Below, in pieces: positions 8,336 to 13,026 of a DNA stretch of 13,026 nucleotides. Under the pieces are notes generated by a model. That model was not told the origin of the DNA. It made no database searches and worked only from the letters and a program-made list of their open reading frames with translations. The stretch is from assembly GCA_002423245.1 (NCBI GenBank), contig DIVD01000024.1, positions 95,311-108,336 of the forward strand, given 5' to 3'. Positions within the stretch are counted from its first letter, which is position 1, and each line of letters starts with the position of its first letter. The position numbers and the translations under genes are program-made. The DNA comes from Rhodobacteraceae bacterium UBA6141. Its GTDB lineage: Bacteria; Pseudomonadota; Alphaproteobacteria; Rhodobacterales; Rhodobacteraceae.

Positions 8336-8779
8336 TCAGTCGAATTTGCGGCTCGGCGCCAGAACCACGGCCTCGCCCTTCAGCACGAGGGTATCGCCCA
8401 CCGAGCAGTGGGTTTCAAGGGTGACGCGCCGCCTGGCATGGTCGATGGCGGTCACCCTGACCTCGGCATGAACCATGTCGCCGGGGCGCACGGGAGCCAT
8501 GAACTTCAGCGTCTGGGCCAGATAGACGGTGCCGTGCCCCGGAAGCTGTTCGCCGATCACGGCCGAAATCAGCCCGGCGGTCAACATGCCATGCGCGATG
8601 CGGCCGCCGAAGATGGTGTCCTGCGCATAGGCTTCGTCCAGATGCACCGGGTTGCGGTCGGTCGAGACCTCGGCGAACAGCGCGATGTCGCGGTCGGTGA
8701 CTTCCTTGCGCAGGAAGCGCACCATCCCGATCTCGAGATCCTCGATGCAGATCGAGCCGCGGGGAAAGTTGTCCAGCAT
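8336..8779 (-). CDS. MaoC-family (R)-specific enoyl-CoA hydratase-like protein
   Basis: 147 residues with the single hotdog fold of MaoC-like dehydratases, which add water to trans-2-enoyl-CoA. The active-site hydratase motif is clear: FAEVSTDRNPVHLDEAYA (35-52), with the catalytic pair D41 and H46 in D-x-N-P-x-H, then GGRIAHGMLTAGLIS (58-72). LKFMAPVRPGDMVHAEVRV (91-109) is the usual second block. The substrate is unknown; a role in fatty acid or polyhydroxyalkanoate metabolism is possible but not shown. The start at 8779 is preferred: the sigma70-type promoter at 8814-8842 predicts transcription starting near 8807, which leaves the in-frame ATG at 8803 almost leaderless and rules out starts further upstream. 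The ribosome site is weak (GGGACTCC). It is followed by ribF after 31 bases. Confidence 0.9.
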   Translation of the reverse strand: MLDNFPRGSICIEDLEIGMVRFLRKEVTDRDIALFAEVSTDRNPVHLDEAYAQDTIFGGRIAHGMLTAGLISAVIGEQLPGHGTVYLAQTLKFMAPVRPGDMVHAEVRVTAIDHARRRVTLETHCSVGDTLVLKGEAVVLAPSRKFD

Positions 8780-8813
8780 GATCGGAGTCCCGGAACAAGG
8801 CATGTTGCGGTGC

Positions 8814-8842
8814 AGCATAGCAGCGGCGGGCGCGGAGCGCAA
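8814..8842 (-). promoter_or_regulatory. Sigma70-type promoter of maoC (and probably ribF)
   Basis: Minus strand: -35 TTGCGC (8842-8837), a 17-base spacer, -10 TATGCT (8819-8814). Transcription would begin near 8807, about 28 bases before the maoC ATG. AT-rich bases lie upstream (AATAAATT around 8854-8862). The -35 box keeps only the TTG core, which is common in alphaproteobacteria. Predicted by eye. Confidence 0.6.
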
Positions 8843-8883
8843 GATCTGGTGGGTAATTTATTGACGCGGCGGATGCCGAGGCC

Positions 8884-8896
8884 GCAATATTATTGC
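8884..8896. repeat. AT-rich palindrome GCAATA-T-TATTGC
   Basis: Perfect 6-bp inverted repeat around one base, in the 149-base gap between the HAD gene and maoC and about 40 bases upstream of the maoC -35 box. It stands out as an A/T island in very GC-rich sequence. It could be an operator, part of the preceding gene's 3' end, or an upstream activating region. The function is not known. Confidence 0.55.
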
Positions 8897-8928
8897 CCGG
8901 CAGTCGCGGCCGTCGCTCCCGCCGCCGG

Positions 8929-9807
8929 TCAGCGCAGGCGGCCCATCGCATATTGCGGCACCCGGCCCTGGTCTGCCAGCCACCGCTCCAGCGCCGCGGG
9001 GTCGGGATGTTCCACGTCCGGGCCGAAGGTTTCGGCGGCAAGGCCGCCGGTGATGAACACCGTGTCGATCCCCTCGCCGAGCCCGCCTTCGATATCGGTG
9101 CGGATGCCGTCGCCGACCGCCAGCAGGCGCGGCTCGTCGAGCCCGAGCGCGGCGAGGCGGCGGCGGGCAAGGTCATAGATCGGCGGGTGCGGCTTGCCGA
9201 AATACAGGCTCTCGCCGCCCATCCGGGTGTAAAGCTGCGCCAGCGCGCCGGCGCAGTAGATGCGCCGGTCGCCCATGTCCACCACGATGTCGGGGTTGGC
9301 GCAGAGCAGCTTCAGCCCCCGGGTCTTGGCCAGCAGGAAGCGGGCGCGGTAATCCTCGGGCGTGTCGTGCAGGTCGTCATAGGGGCCGGTGCAGACGATG
9401 CCCTCGGCCTCGTCCAGCGGCACCCGCTCGATGGCGGGGGCCTTGTTCACCCAGTCCGCCGGGATGTTGTCGAAAAAGCCCAGATCCTTGTCGGAGCCGA
9501 TGAACCAGACCCTGCGCCCGACCGCCCCCGCCAGCATCGCATCCTGCGCCGCGTCGCCGGAGGACACGACCGCATCCCAGGCGTCGCGCGGCACGCCCAT
9601 CCGGTCGATCTGCGCGATCACGTCGGCATTGGGGCGGGGCGCGTTGGTCAGCAGCACCACCTTGCCGCCCCCGGCGCGGAACGCCTGCAGCGCCGCCACC
9701 GCCGCCGGATAGGGCGCGATGCCGTTGTGCACGCAGCCCCAGAGGTCGCACAGGATCGCGTCATGGTCCGGGGCGATCTCGGACAGCGAGGAGAGGATGC
9801 GGGTCAT
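8929..9807 (-). CDS. HAD-superfamily class IIA hydrolase, TIGR01459 type
   Basis: 292 residues, related to the NagD / p-nitrophenylphosphatase class of HAD proteins; the alphaproteobacterial TIGR01459 group has no assigned substrate. Motif I is CDLWGCVHNG: nucleophile D21, but tryptophan 23 where most HAD phosphatases have the acid/base aspartate. Motif II is LLTNAP (T54), motif III has K205 in YFGKPHPPIY, and motif IV is AVGDGIRTDIEGG (D233, D238). The class IIA cap lies between motifs II and III (about 60-200). It is cytoplasmic, with no signal peptide. The ATG at 9807 has AAGG about 7 bases upstream. It follows the pyrophosphatase gene after 78 bases without a clear terminator and precedes maoC by 149 bases. 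Phosphatase activity is inferred from the family only. Confidence 0.92.
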   Translation of the reverse strand: MTRILSSLSEIAPDHDAILCDLWGCVHNGIAPYPAAVAALQAFRAGGGKVVLLTNAPRPNADVIAQIDRMGVPRDAWDAVVSSGDAAQDAMLAGAVGRRVWFIGSDKDLGFFDNIPADWVNKAPAIERVPLDEAEGIVCTGPYDDLHDTPEDYRARFLLAKTRGLKLLCANPDIVVDMGDRRIYCAGALAQLYTRMGGESLYFGKPHPPIYDLARRRLAALGLDEPRLLAVGDGIRTDIEGGLGEGIDTVFITGGLAAETFGPDVEHPDPAALERWLADQGRVPQYAMGRLR

Positions 9808-9885
9808 CGTGGAACCTTGCTCGGGGGGGGCGATCTGGAAAGGGTATGGCTATCCGGTGGCAGCTTTGCGCGCGCCTCCTGCCGC

Positions 9886-10803
9886 CTAGACCTTCAGCGC
9901 GGGGATGATCTGCTTCTTGCGGCTCATGATCCCCGGCAGCACCACGGTGTCGCCGGTGACGGTGCAGCCGAAGCTGGCTTCCGCGATGCGCCTGACCACG
10001 TCATCGGGGACCAGCAGCGTCGCCTCCTCGCGCAGGATGTCGATCACGAACAGCATCACATGCTCGGCGCCATCTTCGGCGGCGACGGCGGGCATGGCGG
10101 CCATTAGGCCGGCCTTGCGGTCCAGCACGACCTTCGGCGCGGTGGTTTCCAGCACCGAGATCCGCAGTTCGGTGCCGTCGATGGTGTATTCCTTCGAATC
10201 CATCCGCAGCAGTTCGGCATCCGAGAAGGCCGAGACATCGGATTTTGCGGCGAACAGCTCGGCGGCGAGATCGGGGATCGAGAGGCCCAGATCGGCGGCC
10301 AGAGCTTCGGCCACCTCGCGGTCATGCGCGGTGGTGGTGGGCGAGCGGAATTCGAGCGTGTCGGACAGGATGCAGGAGAGCATCGCGCCCTTGATCGCGC
10401 GCGGGGCCTTCGCAACCTCGTCGCCCATCAGGTCGTGCAGGATGGTCGCGGTGCAGGCCAGCGGGCGCATGGTGACGTCGATCGGGCTGCGGGTCTTCAG
10501 CCCGCCGACCAGCATGTGATGGTCGATGATCCCGACGATGCTGGCGTCGTTGATCGAGGGCGGCAGTTCGGCGGGGTTGTTGGTGTCGACGAGGATCACG
10601 CTGTCCCCGGCGCCGACATCGGCGATGATCTGCGGCTTTTGCAGCTCCCAGCGGGTCAGCATGAAGGCGGCCTCGGTGTTCGGCTCGCCCAGCAGGCACG
10701 GTGTGGCGGGGATGCCCTTCACCTCGGACAGGTACCAGGCCCAGATGATGGGCGAGCCGGTGGAGTCGGTGTCGGGGGATTTGTGGCCGAAAACCTTGAT
10801 CAT
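9886..10803 (-). CDS. ppaC: Manganese-dependent inorganic pyrophosphatase (family II, DHH)
   Basis: 305 residues, cytoplasmic family II pyrophosphatase that hydrolyses pyrophosphate to two phosphates and so drives biosynthesis forward. All metal and substrate motifs are present: GHKSPDTDS (6-14, with H7, D11, D13), VDTNN (72-76, D73), the DHH triad at 94-96, D148 in ILSDT, and the C-terminal SRKKQ (294-298, R295 and K296 contact substrate). There are no CBS regulatory domains, so it is the short constitutive form. The start ATG at 10803 has AAGGGA 7 bases upstream and a good promoter about 50 bases upstream. Family II enzymes are also known from Rhodobacter. Pyrophosphate released by PRPP-consuming and FAD-synthesis reactions would be among its substrates. 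Confidence 0.97.
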   Translation of the reverse strand: MIKVFGHKSPDTDSTGSPIIWAWYLSEVKGIPATPCLLGEPNTEAAFMLTRWELQKPQIIADVGAGDSVILVDTNNPAELPPSINDASIVGIIDHHMLVGGLKTRSPIDVTMRPLACTATILHDLMGDEVAKAPRAIKGAMLSCILSDTLEFRSPTTTAHDREVAEALAADLGLSIPDLAAELFAAKSDVSAFSDAELLRMDSKEYTIDGTELRISVLETTAPKVVLDRKAGLMAAMPAVAAEDGAEHVMLFVIDILREEATLLVPDDVVRRIAEASFGCTVTGDTVVLPGIMSRKKQIIPALKV

Positions 10804-10853
10804 GTGACTGTCCCTTCGGGTCGTGCCGCGCAGGCAGGATGGAATGCGCCCGC

Positions 10854-10882
10854 CTTATAGGCGGTGCGGCATGGGTTGTCAC
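10854..10882 (-). promoter_or_regulatory. Sigma70-type promoter of ppaC
   Basis: Minus strand: -35 GTGACA (10882-10877, 5 of 6 to TTGACA), a 17-base spacer, -10 TATAAG (10859-10854, 5 of 6 to TATAAT). This is the best sigma70 match on the minus strand of the window. It gives a leader of about 45 bases before the ppaC ATG. The -10 box sits in the centre of an inverted repeat CCGCC-TTATA-GGCGG (10850-10864), a possible operator or chance. Confidence 0.78.
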
Positions 10883-10909
10883 CGGGGATCGGGGGCGCGC
10901 ATGGCGGAA

Positions 10910-10970
10910 GGGGCAGAGGGGGGCTCTGCCCCCCGGCGGCCGCTGGCCGCTCCCCCCCCGGGATATTTCC
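10910..10970. repeat. Intergenic double-hairpin element, GC-rich
   Basis: Two adjacent perfect hairpins followed by a C-run and an AT-rich tail. Hairpin 1: GGGGCAGAG (10910-10918), loop GGGGG, CTCTGCCCC (10924-10932). Hairpin 2: GCGGCC (10936-10941), loop GCT, GGCCGC (10945-10950). Then eight C, GGGATATTTCC to 10970. The arrangement (G/C hairpin, then CCCCGGGATATTT) resembles an intergenic repeat I recall as widespread in Rhodobacterales genomes; this is recollection and not a search. Read on the minus strand, hairpin 1 lies 68-90 bases after the TraB-family gene and could end its transcript. Confidence 0.65.
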
Positions 10971-10999
10971 GCCAGCAAGAACTGCAAGGCGGGATGCGG

Positions 11000-12016
11000 T
11001 CAGAACGGGCGGCGTTCCATCTCCCAGCCATCGGCGGCGAGCAGGGCCAGCACGCCGTCGGGGCCGGACAGGTGCGCGGCGCCGGCGGCGACGACCAGGT
11101 GGCGCGGGGCGCGCCCGTCGCCCGCCTCGGCGCGGATCACCGTCATCCAGGCGCGGTTGCGTTCGGTCAGCAGGGCGCGTTCCAGCAGGTCGAAATCCGC
11201 CTCGGCCTGCACGGGATCGGTGCCGGGGGCGGTGCGGGTCAGGATGCGGGAATATTCCCAGATCTTGCGGTGTTCCTCGGCGAAGTAGGCTTCGGTGAGG
11301 GTGGCGAACATGTCCTCTGCCCGATCCGCCAGCGGCAGCGAGGCGCGGATCATGTCAAGCTGCTGGTCGATGGTGAACCCGGCGAAGATGTGGAACACGG
11401 TGTCGAACGCCTCCAGCGCGCGGGTGGGCGTGCCGGAGGCGGCGGCCACATCCATCAGCAGCTTGTCGAGCCCCTGAAGCTGCTCTCCGGGCTTCGGCAT
11501 GGCGCAGGCGGGCATGCCCAGCATCATCGCGACATACCAGGGCTGCATCTTTGCCGCCATCATCCCCGGCACGCCGCGTTCGGCAAGCTCGGCGGACAGT
11601 TGCGCCCAGTCCCGGGGGTCGAGCCGTTCCAGCAGGCTGGGTCCGTCTTGCAGGAACAGAAGCTCGGGGCGGCGGCCAAGCTCGGCCTGCATCTGCGCCA
11701 TCTCCTGCTCGGTCGCCTCGACCAGCAGCAGGTCGGCCTCGCGCACGGCGGGGGCGAGGTTTTCCATCGCGGCGGTCATGCGCGGGTCGAACATGTGCAG
11801 CGTGCCGATCACGGTGATCCGAGCCTTGCCCTTGCGCGCGAGCCAGTGGTTGCCGGCGGGATAGGGCTGCCCCTCCATCGCCTCGGCCAGGGCCTGTGCC
11901 TCTGCCTGCGGCAGGTCGGCCAGCAGGTCGGTGCCGGCGCAGGCGGCCGAAACCGTGGCGGGCGCGGCGGCCAGGGGCGCGATCAGGGCAAGGGTGCAGA
12001 GCAGGCGGCGGAACAT
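11000..12016 (-). CDS. TraB/GumN family protein, secreted
   Basis: 338 residues. The N-terminus MFRRLLCTLALIAPLAAAPATVSA is a signal peptide (n-region RR, hydrophobic core, AxA-like VSA near 22-24), so the mature protein is probably periplasmic. Cys26 just after the site is not in a proper lipobox. The TraB/GumN family marks are GTLHMFD (71-77), E100 in LLLVEATEQ, RNRAWMTVI (286-294) and GAAHLSGPDGVLALL (312-326). The family is distantly related to Tiki metalloproteases, with conserved GxxH and Glu. The substrate and role in bacteria are not established. The ATG at 12016 is chosen because it starts the signal peptide and has GAAGG 8 bases upstream. Longer in-frame starts run through a 17-bp tandem repeat. 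It lies head to head with groES and upstream of ppaC by 196 bases. Confidence 0.9.
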   Translation of the reverse strand: MFRRLLCTLALIAPLAAAPATVSAACAGTDLLADLPQAEAQALAEAMEGQPYPAGNHWLARKGKARITVIGTLHMFDPRMTAAMENLAPAVREADLLLVEATEQEMAQMQAELGRRPELLFLQDGPSLLERLDPRDWAQLSAELAERGVPGMMAAKMQPWYVAMMLGMPACAMPKPGEQLQGLDKLLMDVAAASGTPTRALEAFDTVFHIFAGFTIDQQLDMIRASLPLADRAEDMFATLTEAYFAEEHRKIWEYSRILTRTAPGTDPVQAEADFDLLERALLTERNRAWMTVIRAEAGDGRAPRHLVVAAGAAHLSGPDGVLALLAADGWEMERRPF

Positions 12017-12028
12017 CGGGAAACCTTC

Positions 12029-12077
12029 GGGTTGCGGGGGCGGGCGGGTTGCGGGGGCGGGCGGGTTGCGGGCGGGC
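12029..12077 (+). repeat. 17-bp G-rich tandem repeat, about 2.9 copies
   Basis: Unit GGGTTGCGGGGGCGGGC at 12029-12045 and 12046-12062 (identical), and a 15-base copy at 12063-12077 lacking two G. It is located in the leader of the TraB-family gene, next to its ribosome site. The plus strand has many runs of three or more G with short spacers, a strong G-quadruplex candidate on the template strand of that gene. Confidence 0.9.
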
Positions 12078-12174
12078 GTGGCCCCATGCTGAAGCTGGCA
12101 CCCGGGCGGGCAGGTTTCCAGAGCGTGGCGCGCGGCAGAAGCGATTTTTGCGCGGATCCCGCCGGCGCGGGGTG

Positions 12175-12203
12175 TTGACACGGCGCGGTGATCTGCCTAT
12201 CTC
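12175..12203 (+). promoter_or_regulatory. Sigma70 promoter of groES-groEL
   Basis: Perfect -35 TTGACA (12175-12180), a 17-base spacer and -10 TATCTC (12198-12203). Transcription would begin around 12210, so the CIRCE operator at 12213-12239 lies at the very start of the transcript, the usual place for HrcA repression. Confidence 0.9.
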
Positions 12204-12212
12204 TGCATCGCG

Positions 12213-12239
12213 TTAGCACTCACCAAAGTCGAGTGCCAA
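12213..12239 (+). promoter_or_regulatory. CIRCE operator (HrcA binding site)
   Basis: Inverted repeat TTAGCACTC (12213-12221), 9-base spacer, GAGTGCCAA (12231-12239). It matches the CIRCE consensus TTAGCACTC-N9-GAGTGCTAA with one change in the right arm. The HrcA repressor binds this element and releases it on heat shock, so groES-groEL here is predicted to be under HrcA control. Confidence 0.97.
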
Positions 12240-12274
12240 CGGATATCAACCTGGAACCTAGGGAGTGTTACCAG

Positions 12275-12562
12275 ATGGCTTTCAAACCGCTGCATGACCG
12301 TGTGCTGGTCAAGCGTGTGCAAGGCGAAGAAAAGACCAAGGGCGGTCTGATCATCCCCGACAATGCCAAGGAAAAGCCGGCCGAGGGCGAGATCGTCGCC
12401 GTCGGCGAGGGTGCGCGCAAGGATTCGGGCGAGCTGATCTCGATGTCGGTGAAGGCGGGCGACCGCGTTCTGTTCGGCAAGTGGTCGGGCACCGAAGTCA
12501 CCGTCAATGGCGAAGAACTGCTGATCATGAAGGAAAGCGACATCCTCGGCATCATCGACTGA
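12275..12562 (+). CDS. groES: Co-chaperonin GroES
   Basis: 95 residues, the usual length. The heptameric lid closes the GroEL folding chamber. Visible elements are the N-terminal strand FKPLHDRVLVKR (3-14), the mobile loop EEKTKGGLIIPDNAKEKP (18-35) that contacts GroEL, GEIVAVGEG (38-46), VKAGDRVLFGKWSGTEV (59-75) and the C-terminal ESDILGIID. The ATG at 12275 starts at the conserved N-terminus with AGGGAG 9 bases upstream. Earlier in-frame starts would run through the CIRCE element. It is transcribed from the promoter at 12175 under CIRCE control and followed by groEL after 111 bases. Confidence 0.98.
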   Translation: MAFKPLHDRVLVKRVQGEEKTKGGLIIPDNAKEKPAEGEIVAVGEGARKDSGELISMSVKAGDRVLFGKWSGTEVTVNGEELLIMKESDILGIID

Positions 12563-12610
12563 CGGGCCCGCGGGTTCCGCCGCCGGGTTCGCCCCGGCGC
12601 CCCGGGCCCG
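12563..12610 (+). other. Intercistronic hairpin between groES and groEL
   Basis: Nested inverted repeats directly after the groES stop. The outer arms are CGGGCCCG at 12563-12570 and 12603-12610. The inner arms are CGCCGGG (12581-12587) and CCCGGCG (12593-12599) around loop TTCGC. No U-run follows, so a full terminator is unlikely. A processing, stabilising or partial-termination role is more plausible. The rest of the 111-base gap (12611-12660) shows no other structure. Confidence 0.65.
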
Positions 12611-12673
12611 GCCCAAGGCTGATGCAAGGACCGCCTGTCCACCCGTAACCCAAGACAACCAGGAGCAAATTCA

Positions 12674-13026
<353 letters not shown>

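Noticed and set aside
5962..8424. 820-codon open frame on the plus strand opposite threonine aldolase, UPF0260 and ribF genes
   Set aside because: It spans three well-supported genes and their gaps, has low-complexity Arg/His/Gly composition and no motif. It is a shadow of GC-biased codon use.
8893..10107. 404-codon plus-strand open frame opposite the HAD and pyrophosphatase genes
   Set aside because: Same composition artefact. Both minus-strand genes have complete catalytic motifs and ribosome sites.
12029..12077. Possible CRISPR-like repeat
   Set aside because: The copies are directly adjacent with no spacers, the units are 17 bp and there are no cas genes.
10823..12178. 451-codon plus-strand open frame opposite the TraB-family gene
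   Set aside because: It crosses the intergenic hairpin element and the 17-bp tandem repeat and has no domain. The minus-strand protein has a signal peptide and family motifs.

Overview
The window looks like core chromosome from an alphaproteobacterium, most likely a member of the Rhodobacteraceae (Rhodobacter/Paracoccus-like). The reasons are the very GC-rich sequence with strong third-position G/C bias, the compact gene packing, the atpA-atpG-atpD-atpC order, a CIRCE-controlled groES-groEL operon, a family II (DHH) pyrophosphatase and a TIGR01459-type HAD protein. The genus is inferred from gene content and was not tested.

Layout, left to right. (1) 1-3287, plus strand: the end of the F1F0 ATP synthase F1 operon (3' end of atpA, then complete atpG, atpD and atpC), closed by a short tandem repeat and a GAAA-loop terminator. 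(2) 3423-3773, plus: a small H-type lectin domain protein. (3) 3824-4843, minus: prs, which makes PRPP. (4) 5007-5816, plus: an alpha/beta hydrolase, divergent from prs; with its stop codon it overlaps the next gene tail to tail by 14 bp. (5) 12016 down to 5806, minus: a run of seven co-directional genes. In transcription order they are a secreted TraB/GumN protein, manganese-dependent pyrophosphatase, a TIGR01459 HAD hydrolase, a MaoC-type hydratase, ribF (riboflavin kinase/FAD synthetase), a UPF0260 cysteine-cluster protein and a low-specificity L-threonine aldolase. Credible sigma70-type promoters before the pyrophosphatase and before maoC, and hairpins after the TraB gene and after ribF, suggest several transcription units and not one operon. 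(6) 12175 to the right edge, plus: a sigma70 promoter, a CIRCE element, groES, an intercistronic hairpin and the 5' third of a GroEL gene's N-terminal region, cut by the window end.

Functionally this is housekeeping: ATP synthesis, pyrophosphate removal, PRPP and flavin cofactor supply, and protein folding. There are no tRNA or rRNA genes, insertion sequences, phage genes, CRISPR arrays or defence genes. No stretch longer than about 260 bases lacks a gene. I did not find a previously undescribed system. The points worth a second look are mostly non-coding (an intergenic hairpin element, a G-rich 17-bp tandem repeat, an AT-rich palindrome, an intercistronic groES-groEL hairpin) plus the HAD protein with a tryptophan in its catalytic motif and the lectin-like gene beside the ATP synthase.
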